A stretch of 57,846 bases of DNA from Rivularia sp. T60_A2020_040 (GTDB taxonomy: Bacteria > Cyanobacteriota > Cyanobacteriia > Cyanobacteriales > Nostocaceae), in contig JACYMD010000032.1 of assembly GCA_015272215.1 (NCBI GenBank), positions 1 through 57,846 on the forward strand. The letters are read 5' to 3'. This document shows, piece by piece, positions 26,901 to 35,218 of this stretch; within the stretch, counting starts at the first letter, position 1, and each line of letters opens with the position of its first letter. The translations under genes were made by a program, and so were the position numbers. Under the pieces are notes generated by a model. The model worked only from the letters and a program-made list of their open reading frames with translations. It was not told the origin of the DNA and did not search any database.

Positions 26901-29900
26901 TTGCTCTTTGAATATTTAACTTATTTCCAGTCCAAGCGATGACTGCATTTATTGGTTGTTCAAATCCGGGAATTCCTTGAGATAACTGCACTTCACCAGC
27001 AGCATTTATGTTCGCTAAACTGGGATTTTTCAAGTTTCCTGTAACTTGTAAATTGCTGTTTATTTTACCCTGTAAGCCTTGGTTTAATCTGTTTAATTCA
27101 ACACCAGCAGCTTTTACAGTAGCTTGATAGCGTCCATTATTAACTAACAGATTCGACGCTGTAATATTACCACCACCAGCATTTATTAAAGCATTCCCCG
27201 AAGCAGTTAAATCTTCAAAAGAATTTATCGAACCAGCAACATTAAATTTACCTGTCAATCTTCCTATAAATGACTTGGGAATTTGTGGTGATAACTGCTG
27301 TATATCTAAATTATTTGCATCAACTTGTGCTTGATACTTACCGTTATTCACCACAATATCTGATGCTGTAATATTACCACCACCAGCATTTATCAAAGCA
27401 CTTCCAGATACAGTTAAATCTTCAGGAGATTTTACCGAACCAGCAACATCAAATTTCCCGGTTAACTTTCCGGGAAATGAATTGGGAATTTGCGGTGATA
27501 ACTGCTGTAACTCGACATTATTTGTTGCTATTTTGGCTCGATAAAATCCTCTAGCAAACTCAATATCACTCGCTTGAATCAAACCAGCAGCAGTAGTTAA
27601 ATTTCCTTGCCCAGAAACAATTAAACTTTCTGGTGTAAAGGAATCTAAGGCACCAGCAACGTTAAACTTACCCGTCAATCTTCCTGAAAACGACTGGGGA
27701 ATCTGGGGTGATAAATCCTTAATTCGGACATTATTTGCTGCTACTTGAGCTAAATAAACCCCATTTTTAACCTGAATTTGATTGGCGTTAATTATACTAT
27801 CTGCGGTATTTATTCTCGCTTCACCTGTGACGACTATACTTTCTGGTTCAAAGGAATCTACTCTACCAGCAACATCAAATTCCCCCGTTACTCTTCCTTT
27901 CACAAACTGCGGTATTTGCGGAGATAATTGCTGTAATTGTAAATTATTCGTCTTGACTCGCGCTAAGTAAATACCATTACTGAATTGGATATTATTCGCC
28001 GTAATCTTTCCTCCGGCAGTAGCTAAACTCGCATCACCTTGAACAAGTAAAGTTTTAGCATCCAAATTATCTGTATTACCCGATACTTGAAACTTGCCGT
28101 TCAAAGCAGCATTAACAGGTAAACTAGAATCCTTTAACAAACGTCCTACTTGAACCCCAGAAGCGACTAACTCAGCCGAAAACTTTTGCTCGTCAAACCT
28201 TACGGAATTAACCGCAACAGTACCCCCAGCAACTGCAATATTGGCATTTTCGGTACGAACTTGAGCAACTTTAAACGGTGTCGAACTTCCCGAAATAATC
28301 ACCCTACCGTTAAAATTAGCACTATCTAAATTAACTTTTTGTAACTGTTCCTGATTGACAAACTGATTGATTTTTATACCTTTAGTATCAGCTACAGCCT
28401 GCCAGCCCTGTTGATTCCAACTACCATCAACCAAAGCCTTACCACCAGGCACAGACAAAGCAACATTACGGAATGAGAAACTTCTTTCGCGATTCACAAT
28501 TACTTCACCCGTAGCTGGATAAGTCGCTTGCGGAGCATTAAATTTGACTAAAGTCCGAATACTTTCAGGATTTCCACTGATATTAGCTGTTGCTGCGACA
28601 GTACCCACTTGCAAACCAGGTGTCGGAATATTGTAAATCTTAGCTAGACTATCTCCCGGTGCATTGCTGGTGCGGAAATTAAAATCAACTTGGGACTTGC
28701 GAGCGAGATTATCATCGCCGATGATAACTTTACCATTGCCTCGAACTTCACCGCCAACAGCAGCGATACAGCGAATATCTGTAAATGTCACCGTCGAGTC
28801 AGCACTGACAAAATCAAACTTAGTACTAGCGCTTTTAAATTTAACTTGATCAAAAATTCCTGGTTTAACACTGGCAACAGTACCCGAAAGAATTGGTTGA
28901 GTAATAGCCCCTTTCAGAGTCAAATCTGCTTTTACGACTCCACCGACGGGTAAAGGTGATTGAATATCAAGAGTTTCTAAAGTATCGTTGACGCTGGCTG
29001 CATTCACACGAGCCGTCAAATCGTAACCTGTTTGCAAATCAATGGTACCACCACCGCTCAAAGGAATTTTACCGTAACTGGTAATTACATTATTGAGTAG
29101 GATTTTTCTGCCATCAAACCTTAACATTCCTTGAGAATTAACCAGTGGTTTGGGCATTTGGGGTATTGTCAAAGTCAACCCTTCTACCTGAGCGCTACCG
29201 TATAACAAAGGTTGTATTTCTTCTCCTGGCAACTTAATCTGTAAATCGCCATTTATTCTTCCACCTTGTAACTTCACTGGTAAATCGACAATAGGTGTAA
29301 CTTCATCCGTCAAGAAATCTTTGGCCTGTAACTGTAAATTACCCGTTTTATTTTGAATATTTACCCTTCCCGTCGCGGAAATACTACCAGTACGTCCCGG
29401 TTGTGCAGCGATTTCAAACCGAACTACCTGATAATTATCGATAAATTTCCCATAACCATTAAGGTCTGAAAAAACTACCTTTGGGGAAGCAACTTGGCGA
29501 TTCTCCACAAACGGCATTAATGCTAGATTACCATTACGCAAACGAACCTGATCCAAATCGATCGCGATCGCTCCTGGTTCGTCGGGTAGGACAATTTTAG
29601 TATTAATCCAGTTTCCTTGTTCGTCTTGCTCAACATAGCCAAGGGGGTTGACTAAAGTGACATCTAGCTTTAATCTACGATGGAACAGTAATTGTAACGG
29701 GTCAAACCCGACCTCTACAGCATCAGCTTTCACCTCGTCGGAGTCTGTTGCGGTGGCTAGAATAGCCGAAGCTCCAAACCTAACTCCAGAAAGAGAAAAA
29801 CCTTCCACCTCTCCCAACTGTAGCGGACGGTCAATAATAGTGGTAAGATTTTTTTCTACTAAAGGTGCTAAATCTTTGTGAATAAAACTTTGTAATCGCC

Positions 29901-30024
29901 AAAAAATGCCGACTGTTCCTACAAGTGACAATCCACCTACAGCCAATCCACCGCGATTGAGTAGCAGTAACAAAAGACGCTTACGATTTGGGGATTTAGA
30001 ATTTTTTGAAGAGGAATTAGTCAT
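23950..30024 (-). CDS. TamB/Tic236-type translocation and assembly protein (DUF490)
   Basis: A giant 2024-residue protein with one N-terminal membrane helix (residues 17-47), a very long region of beta-strand repeats typical of TamB's hydrophobic groove, and a C-terminal TamB/DUF490 domain (GLATLETVRVDAIVNGFAS, EIVALLGGGFDN, IEYQRRF at the end). TamB spans the periplasm and helps insert outer-membrane proteins or move lipids; the chloroplast homologue is Tic236. Four near-repeats of about 66-72 residues each end in LSPQIP (near residues 700, 772, 843 and 910). The last two are similar at DNA level (27100-27500), with a shared INAGGGNITAS segment, implying recent duplication. The ATG at 30024 is followed by polar and basic residues then the helix. 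Single gene. Confidence 0.93.
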   Translation of the reverse strand: MTNSSSKNSKSPNRKRLLLLLLNRGGLAVGGLSLVGTVGIFWRLQSFIHKDLAPLVEKNLTTIIDRPLQLGEVEGFSLSGVRFGASAILATATDSDEVKADAVEVGFDPLQLLFHRRLKLDVTLVNPLGYVEQDEQGNWINTKIVLPDEPGAIAIDLDQVRLRNGNLALMPFVENRQVASPKVVFSDLNGYGKFIDNYQVVRFEIAAQPGRTGSISATGRVNIQNKTGNLQLQAKDFLTDEVTPIVDLPVKLQGGRINGDLQIKLPGEEIQPLLYGSAQVEGLTLTIPQMPKPLVNSQGMLRFDGRKILLNNVITSYGKIPLSGGGTIDLQTGYDLTARVNAASVNDTLETLDIQSPLPVGGVVKADLTLKGAITQPILSGTVASVKPGIFDQVKFKSASTKFDFVSADSTVTFTDIRCIAAVGGEVRGNGKVIIGDDNLARKSQVDFNFRTSNAPGDSLAKIYNIPTPGLQVGTVAATANISGNPESIRTLVKFNAPQATYPATGEVIVNRERSFSFRNVALSVPGGKALVDGSWNQQGWQAVADTKGIKINQFVNQEQLQKVNLDSANFNGRVIISGSSTPFKVAQVRTENANIAVAGGTVAVNSVRFDEQKFSAELVASGVQVGRLLKDSSLPVNAALNGKFQVSGNTDNLDAKTLLVQGDASLATAGGKITANNIQFSNGIYLARVKTNNLQLQQLSPQIPQFVKGRVTGEFDVAGRVDSFEPESIVVTGEARINTADSIINANQIQVKNGVYLAQVAANNVRIKDLSPQIPQSFSGRLTGKFNVAGALDSFTPESLIVSGQGNLTTAAGLIQASDIEFARGFYRAKIATNNVELQQLSPQIPNSFPGKLTGKFDVAGSVKSPEDLTVSGSALINAGGGNITASDIVVNNGKYQAQVDANNLDIQQLSPQIPKSFIGRLTGKFNVAGSINSFEDLTASGNALINAGGGNITASNLLVNNGRYQATVKAAGVELNRLNQGLQGKINSNLQVTGNLKNPSLANINAAGEVQLSQGIPGFEQPINAVIAWTGNKLNIQRATAPGLNISGDILANAKADGIPEITQLNLNVQASNYNLEQLPVQIYNAINVAGKVDFNGKITGKLPLPNVVGKLALRNFVINDIAFEPTLTGSIQSQSAKGLQLKVAGKQDQIAVKLNSNNRPESFLIKRDETFASGQSQGDILTLNVNQFPLQLLKLPLPVNRYFGSGKIAGTFDGNLQINQKTFTTASGNIAIINPEIGRLKGDKLAAKFSYNDDNFVINQGEFTKGESSYLVAGRVNNLTKEPQIQGKLSIKQGKIQDVLTALQIYELEDIQRNFEEPTYGKANQLETIAIGLPNQSLSTQLRRFSEIKRLLALQKQQRREATIFPELADLQGTFNAEVSVDTNENKELATQFNIQGENFTWGPEEDPNRYNAKQVIAQGAFENGILRLTPLRIESTNRLFSFSGTIGGDEQFGNLQVNNFPIEVLNNFVNLPIGLTGNLDAKAAIAGSIANPLSKGELTISDGTLNQQEVESAAASFSYINGSLNFASNVMLQNSQPVEINGRIPYKLPFASVTPASNQIKLDVNVKNEGLAVLNLFTNQATFEKGEGEVKLTVRGTLDKPILEGNATLNNAIFSAQALPEKLTNVTGEVEFDFDTIRVKNLQGNFSKGKVVAQGQIPVYDDQSIKIESPLGVTLDKLAVNLKGLYQGGVAGNVMIKGSALNPVISGNVNLDNGLVLLPENDTNTTIVSSKGIERVKAAKQINNNENTRGKFNDLKLTLGKKVKVERPPIISIEATGNLNVNGTFSNPVPVGTLKLKKGGVNLFTTQFNLARGEKNTATFRANQPRDPILDISLFAKVLDVIQSSDFSKNATGLATLETVRVDAIVNGFASQLDKNLELKSSPARSETEIVALLGGGFDNKGRANSTLGLLNIAGSAVLGNFQTTFNQIGTAFGLSELRIFPTIISDNPEAGKSSLSVELAAEAGVDITNRISISALKLLTADDPFQWGINYNLKDNIRLRGSTNFDDDNRAVIEYQRRF

Positions 30025-30483
30025 TTTATATTAGTTCTGACTGTAGCCGATGCAACAAATACACAGGTAAACTAGCAATCCCGTAGCTTACTGGGATTTA
30101 TATCAGGATAACTCTCCGACTCAAAGCCGAAAAAGCCTGGAATTTTAATTTAAAAAAATCACAAAATTGGTTTAACCCAGTTGTAGCAATAATTTTCAAT
30201 AATTCTGCGCCACACAATTAAAATTGAAACGTTACCGGGGCTAAAGCATTTTGGATTTTGGATTTTAGATTTTGGATTGATTTCACGAATCAATCCAAAG
30301 CTTGTAGCATCAATGAATTATGAATCATAAACCCAATGGTATACCTGTTGATATTAGCGCCAAAATAAAAGTGTATTCAGGAAAATCTGAAGAAAGGGAG
30401 AATTATTTTCTCAAATTTTCCTCAAGTGCATCCTACAAACTTTAATATAGATAGAACCCAAACAAAAGGACAGGTGATTACAG
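30025..30483. other. Divergent intergenic region with a perfect 9-bp hairpin
   Basis: Holds a short ATTTTAG/ATTTTGG array at about 30250-30275 and the stem GGATTGATT-TCACG-AATCAATCC at 30274-30296. It must contain both promoters. No gene seen. Confidence 0.6.
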
Positions 30484-30876
30484 ATGGGGCGCGTTTTTGT
30501 GTTACTCTTTAATGCCCGTACAGAAAATGAGGGAATTCATACAGTCCGGATTGGCGATCGCAATAAGGTGTTGATGTTTGAATCCGAAGACGATGCTACA
30601 CGCTTTGCGTTAATGCTCGAAGCGCAAGACTTTCCTTCTCCCGCAGTCGAACCAATGGATAGATCGGAAATAGAACATTTTTGCGAAAGTGCTGATTATG
30701 ATTACGAACTCGTTCCCACCGACGGTGATTTAGTTGTTCCTCCAGAACAAAACGTCGATCAAACAGATTGGAATGAAGCCGGTTCAACTTTCAGCGAACC
30801 AAAAGCCGAAGAAAAAGCAGAAATGTCAAATTCCGAACTAGACAATATCCGTCGCAAACTGGAAGGATTATTGTAA
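30484..30876 (+). CDS. DUF3110 domain protein
   Basis: A 130-residue soluble protein. Residues 1-85 form the DUF3110 domain conserved in cyanobacteria and chloroplasts (VFVLLFNARTENEGIHTV, VLMFESEDDATRFALMLEAQDFP); the tail is acidic and ends in a short helix (NIRRKLEGLL). Function unknown. An AAAAGGACAGG ribosome site precedes the ATG by about 9 bases. The gap to murQ is 79 bases in the same direction, so the two may share a transcript. Confidence 0.88.
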   Translation: MGRVFVLLFNARTENEGIHTVRIGDRNKVLMFESEDDATRFALMLEAQDFPSPAVEPMDRSEIEHFCESADYDYELVPTDGDLVVPPEQNVDQTDWNEAGSTFSEPKAEEKAEMSNSELDNIRRKLEGLL

Positions 30877-30955
30877 AAATTGATTGGTTATTTGTCATTT
30901 GTCCTCGGACGAAGGGCAAATGACAATGACAATAAATCAAGGATAAAAAAAACAC

Positions 30956-31864
30956 ATGGCATTGCAAGAGCGCGGACACTTACTAACCGAACAAGTTAAT
31001 CCCGATAGTCTAAATTTAGATCAATTAACTAGCATCGAATTTGTCGAACTGTTTAATCGTGAAGATGCGAAAGCAGTTGCTGCCGTAGCTGCGGCAAAAC
31101 AAGACTTAGCAAAAGCCATTGATCTGACAGCCCAAAGTCTTGAAAAAGGTGGACGCTTGTTTTACGTAGGTGCGGGTACTTCCGGTAGATTGGGTGTATT
31201 AGATGCTGCTGAATGTCCGCCGACTTTTTGTACTCCTCCCGAACTAGTCCAAGGTATAATTGCTGGTGGTGCTGGCGCATTAGTACGTAGTTCCGAAGAC
31301 TTAGAAGACCGCGCTGAAGACGGTGCAGCTACAATCGCTCAACGAGAAATTACTCAGCTTGATGTCGTCGTAGGTATTACCGCAGGTGGAACCACTCCCT
31401 TTGTCCACGGTGCAATCAACGCAGCTAACAGCCGGGGTGCTACTACAATATTTATCGCTTGTGTTCCATCCGAACAAGTCAGTATCCAAGTAGACGTTGA
31501 TATTCGTTTGCTTACCGGACCGGAAATACTCGCCGGTTCCACTCGTCTGAAAGCCGGTACAGCCACCAAACTAGCATTAAATATCCTTTCTACCGGCGTA
31601 ATGGTAAAACTTGGTAAAGTCTACGGTAATCGTATGGTAGATGTTGCCGTTACAAATCAAAAATTACGCGATCGCGCTTTAAGAATTTTGCAAGATTTAA
31701 CTTCTTTGAGTCGTGAAGCTGCTGACATTTTACTCGAACGTAGTGGCAAATGGGTAAAATTAGCAGTGTTGATGCACGAAACGGGTTTGGACAAAGAACA
31801 AGCCGATAAACTGCTCTTGCAGCATCAAGGAAATCTCAGAGAAGCAATTCAAGCAAAAAGATAA
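30956..31864 (+). CDS. murQ: N-acetylmuramic acid 6-phosphate etherase
   Basis: A 302-residue SIS-fold enzyme that removes the lactyl ether from MurNAc-6-phosphate to give GlcNAc-6-phosphate during peptidoglycan recycling. Motifs: VGAGTSGRLGVLDAAECPPTF with the catalytic Glu (E86), the segment SEDLEDRAEDG with the second acidic residue, ITAGGTTPFV, and the C-terminal helix KEQADKLLLQHQGNLREAI. Full length. Cytoplasmic. No kinase or transporter for MurNAc lies nearby. Confidence 0.96.
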   Translation: MALQERGHLLTEQVNPDSLNLDQLTSIEFVELFNREDAKAVAAVAAAKQDLAKAIDLTAQSLEKGGRLFYVGAGTSGRLGVLDAAECPPTFCTPPELVQGIIAGGAGALVRSSEDLEDRAEDGAATIAQREITQLDVVVGITAGGTTPFVHGAINAANSRGATTIFIACVPSEQVSIQVDVDIRLLTGPEILAGSTRLKAGTATKLALNILSTGVMVKLGKVYGNRMVDVAVTNQKLRDRALRILQDLTSLSREAADILLERSGKWVKLAVLMHETGLDKEQADKLLLQHQGNLREAIQAKR

Positions 31865-31893
31865 AAATTTAATTAAAATTTGTTGTTACCCTT

Positions 31894-31921
31894 GTAGAGA
31901 CGTGAAATTTTACGTCTCTAC
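31894..31921. repeat. Dispersed hairpin, GTAGAGACGT family
   Basis: GTAGAGACGT-GAAATTTT-ACGTCTCTAC, 30 bases after murQ; the interior differs from other copies while the outer ten-base arms match. May end murQ transcription. Confidence 0.85.
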
Positions 31922-32667
31922 ATCTCCCTAAAAAGCAGTTCAGTCGCCGGTACAAGAGCCGATTCTCGGCGGAGCCTGCGGCGACCGGCGTTCCCCGGTT
32001 AAGGTTGTCCGTCAATCAATTTATTGAGAACCAAGACTTGGGGGATTCTCCCCCAAACCCCCGATTGGGGGACGGTTGCGTCCCCCAAACCCCCTCCAAA
32101 AAAGTCGATCTGTTTTGTTTGCGGTAATTAATTTATATCCTTAAGTGAACTGTATTGCCCTATATCTATAAAACCAGATCAAACTAAATTTTTTCAGTGC
32201 TATTACTTACTATAAATCCAAAACTATCACAATATAATTGATAATCTTTGGTAAACAATTTAATTGATGATGTCAGCTAAAATCCTTACAAACAAGAGAA
32301 TCTAGAAAAAATCAAAATCAGAATAAACACGGATTTTATTATACACAGAAGAGTCTAAAATTATGTGTAACTGTTGGGTGCATCCTCGTATTGGGGTATA
32401 GCAATTCTTGAAATGATTCATGGAATGTTAACAAATATATCAAATAAGAGAGAAATTCTATTAATAGATTTTTTCTATATTTCTATAAATATATATTGCA
32501 AATGTTCTCGGTCTTAAACAAGAAATGTTATTAACCACTACATCAAATTAGGGTCGCTATCCGGAGTCGGTTTGCTTATTGGATTACATTCAATCAAGTA
32601 TCTCCTGAATAGCTGTATAGCTAGTCTGGAATTTTAAGGGAAGACCTATTAACAAAGGGAATAAAGT
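31922..32667. other. Gap upstream of the phototaxis operon with a GC-rich repeat element
   Basis: 31930-32110 is GC-rich against an AT-rich background: GGGGGATTCTCCCCC (32040-32054), and a perfect 9-bp stem TTGGGGGAC (32065-32073) / GTCCCCCAA (32080-32088), with repeated CCCCCAAACCCCC. The rest (32110-32667) is AT-rich with no gene and probably carries the long 5' region of pixG. The ribosome site AAGGGA lies about 7 bases before its ATG. Confidence 0.6.
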
Positions 32668-33888
32668 ATGAGCCATCCGGAAATGATGGTATCGAGTCAA
32701 TTGCTCGATGAATTTAAAACTTGTACTCGATTACAATACAGTGGCAAATTAAACATCAAAAGTTCCAAAGGGAATAAATGGGTTTTTTACTACCGATTGG
32801 GTCGTATAGTTTGGGCAACTGGAGGGAGTCATCCTTTCCGACGCTGGCGCAGACACATGACTCAACATTGCCCGGATATTGACATTGACAATATGCAGTT
32901 AAATTCCACAGAAATATCAATCTCAAGTGATTATTGGGATTATAGACTGCTGGAAATTTTACATGAAAAGCAGAAAATCAAGCGCGAGTATATTAACTCT
33001 GTTGTAGAAAGAACTATCGCAGAACTGCTGTTTGATTTAGCTCAACAAGCGCATTTTAATGAAATTCAGTGCGATCGCAGTGCTGATGTGATATTAGAAG
33101 CGCCGATGAGCTTTACAAGTGCAGATATGTCTCTGAAGTTGATGGAAGACAGTTGGAAAAATTGGTCTGAAGCGGGTTTGGCAAATTTTTCTCCCGATTT
33201 CGCTCCAATTCTCCGCAGAGCCGAACAGTTACAGCAAATGGTAAGTCCAGCTGTGTACAAAAACTTTGTGAATTTGATGAACGGTAAATACACCCTGCGG
33301 GATTTAGCCGTGAAAATGAAGCAAAGTCCCTTACCTATAGCTCGTTCATTACTACCTTACGTCCTCAAAGGCATCGTCGAACTGATCAAAGTTCCCGATT
33401 TGCCCTTTCAAATCGGTGAGAGTCCAAATATACCGATAGTGGAACCGGAACCGGAACCACCTAATGGTCCATTAATAGCTTGTGTAGATGATAGTCCTCA
33501 AGTCTGTCAAATGCTCGAACAAATTCTTGTTCCTCAAGGATTAAGGTTTATTAAAATTCAAGACCCTGTGCAGGCTTTACCAGTTTTGATTGAAAATAAA
33601 CCAGACTTAATTTTCTTAGATTTGGTGATGCCAGTTGCTAGTGGTTACGAGATTTGCGCTCAATTGCGCCGGATTTCAGTTTTTACAAATACACCAGTAA
33701 TTATACTTACAGGAAGTGATGGATTATTTGACCGAGTTCGTGCCAAGGTAGTTGGTTCCACTGATTTTATTACCAAGCCTATAGTTGCCGATAAAGTACT
33801 GGGAGTAATTCGTAAGTATATACAATCTCAATCACCGACTAGTGCTAAGGGTAATGTAAATGCACAAATGTCATTCGGACATTCTTAA
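32668..33888 (+). CDS. pixG: PatA/PixG-type response regulator
   Basis: A 406-residue protein. Residues 1-250 are a DUF4388/PatA-type N-terminal domain (LLDEFKTCTRLQYSGKLNI, VFYYRLGRIVWATGG). Then a Pro/Glu-rich linker (EPEPEPPNGP). Residues 268-390 are a receiver domain with acidic pocket DD in CVDDSPQ, phospho-acceptor D318 in IFLDLVMP, the Thr of ILTGSD and the Lys of FITKP. First gene of a chemotaxis-like operon whose order matches Synechocystis pixGHIJL and the Nostoc ptx locus, which direct type IV pilus phototaxis. Output probably through protein contacts at the pilus motor. Other PatA-like paralogues exist, so the pix label rests on context. Confidence 0.87.
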   Translation: MSHPEMMVSSQLLDEFKTCTRLQYSGKLNIKSSKGNKWVFYYRLGRIVWATGGSHPFRRWRRHMTQHCPDIDIDNMQLNSTEISISSDYWDYRLLEILHEKQKIKREYINSVVERTIAELLFDLAQQAHFNEIQCDRSADVILEAPMSFTSADMSLKLMEDSWKNWSEAGLANFSPDFAPILRRAEQLQQMVSPAVYKNFVNLMNGKYTLRDLAVKMKQSPLPIARSLLPYVLKGIVELIKVPDLPFQIGESPNIPIVEPEPEPPNGPLIACVDDSPQVCQMLEQILVPQGLRFIKIQDPVQALPVLIENKPDLIFLDLVMPVASGYEICAQLRRISVFTNTPVIILTGSDGLFDRVRAKVVGSTDFITKPIVADKVLGVIRKYIQSQSPTSAKGNVNAQMSFGHS

Positions 33889-33916
33889 TTTACTTGTTTT
33901 TATAAGCAACATTTTT

Positions 33917-33999
33917 TACTCCTATCCCGGTCTAAAATTACCCATCTCTCTTGATCTCTTTCCTCCGTGTTCTCTGTGTCAAGCATCGGTTTTTTTTTC
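33917..33999. repeat. Dispersed ~80-bp repeat, copy 2 (within pixG-pixH gap)
   Basis: Aligns with 2381-2461 in the same orientation, including the terminal T run. The 302-base gap between pixG and pixH (33889-34190) contains nothing else that I can identify. Confidence 0.7.
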
Positions 34000-34190
34000 A
34001 GTAGTCAGCGATCAGGGAGTAAGTAAATGCCTATTTATTAAATCTCTTTCGAGTCAAGCATAAGTATTTACACTGAAGCTTAATTAACTTTATATGCATG
34101 AAAATTAGATCAAGTCCAAGAGGAAAATATCTAATTTAAATGCTCAATAGCCGTTTTTTTGTTGTTAAATAAATTTGATAGGTAATCGCT

Positions 34191-34553
34191 ATGAGTACGA
34201 TTTTGGTTGTTGAAGACGGTTTAACTGATATGCAGATGATTAGCCGTTATTTAGAGCAAGCAGGCTACAGCGTCATGGGAGCCACAAGTAGTGAAGAGGC
34301 TCAAGAAAAAATCACTCAAAATAAACCTGATGTGATATTTCTCGATGTAATTTTACCTGGAAAAAGTGGTTTTGAAATTTGCAGAGAACTGAAAAATAAT
34401 CCTAATACCAAAACTATTCCAGTGGTTTTCTGCTCTACAAAAAATACTGATGTCGATAAAATGTGGGGTGATATGTTAGGTGCTGATGCTTATCTTTCTA
34501 AGCCAGTACAAAAGGAAGAATTAGAAGGAGTTCTACAAAAACTGAAGAAATAA
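34191..34553 (+). CDS. pixH: CheY-like response regulator
   Basis: A 120-residue single receiver domain: acidic pair in VVEDGLTD, phospho-acceptor D52 in IFLDVILP, CSTKN with the switch Thr/Ser position, and Lys in YLSKPV. It has no output domain. By analogy with PixH/PilH it would receive phosphate from the PixL kinase and act as a sink or motor regulator. Second gene of the phototaxis operon. Confidence 0.92.
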   Translation: MSTILVVEDGLTDMQMISRYLEQAGYSVMGATSSEEAQEKITQNKPDVIFLDVILPGKSGFEICRELKNNPNTKTIPVVFCSTKNTDVDKMWGDMLGADAYLSKPVQKEELEGVLQKLKK

Positions 34554-34666
34554 TTGATTAGCAATAAAAGGGAAATAGGAAGCTCCCATCCTCTCATTTT
34601 TTTTCGTTAACAGTTAATAGCTCTCCTTGAAAACATAGAAATAAACGTGTGTAAGGAACAATCATT

Positions 34667-35140
34667 TTGGACAGTTCAGAAAAGTTTTTAAGCTTTAACT
34701 TGGGTATACAAAATACAGCAATTATTTCATTGCAAAACGTCACAGAAATTTTACCTGTATCCTTGAATGAAGTTTGCTGCGTTCCCCAAATGCCAAGCTG
34801 TGTATTTGGCATTTATAATTGGCGCGGCTCTATGCTTTGGTTAATTGATTTAGAAGCAATGTTAGGTTACTTACCTTGTTCTGATGGCAGTAATTTTGTT
34901 GCAAAAATGATGACAATTGTATTGGAGAAAGAAGGTAAATCTTTGGGATTATTGGTGCGGCAAATTATGGATATCGAAGAGTTTAGTTTAGAACAAATGA
35001 AACCACCATCAACCGAATTAGTTTCTCAAGAAGTTGCTCCTTTTGTACAAGGATATTTTATTAATTCTTCAGAAGAAATGATTGTGAATTTAGATGCTTC
35101 TGCAATTATTCAATCTCCTTTATGGTCAATTCATAATTAA
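34667..35140 (+). CDS. pixI: CheW-like adaptor
   Basis: A 157-residue CheW-fold protein: FLSFNLGIQNTAIISLQNVTEILP at the start, FGIYNWRGSMLWLIDLEAMLG in the middle, VLEKEGKSLGLLVRQIMDIEEF, ending with a beta strand. It bridges the receptor (pixJ) and the kinase (pixL). The start is a TTG at 34667, nine bases after AAGGA; no ATG fits the conserved N-terminus. Lies between pixH and pixJ. Confidence 0.9.
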   Translation: MDSSEKFLSFNLGIQNTAIISLQNVTEILPVSLNEVCCVPQMPSCVFGIYNWRGSMLWLIDLEAMLGYLPCSDGSNFVAKMMTIVLEKEGKSLGLLVRQIMDIEEFSLEQMKPPSTELVSQEVAPFVQGYFINSSEEMIVNLDASAIIQSPLWSIHN

Positions 35141-35218
35141 TAGCCAATAACCATAAAAACAAAACAATAAATATTTTTTCATTACCCATAACAAATACAA
35201 ATATTTTAGGTACCTCCA

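Noticed and set aside
24608-29881. Several plus-strand frames opposite the TamB gene
   Set aside because: All antisense shadows of a continuous 2024-residue coding sequence with family features.
32030-32110. Repeated CCCCCAAACCCCC text as a CRISPR or replication iteron
   Set aside because: Irregular spacing and overlapping hairpins; looks like a common dispersed GC-rich repeat.
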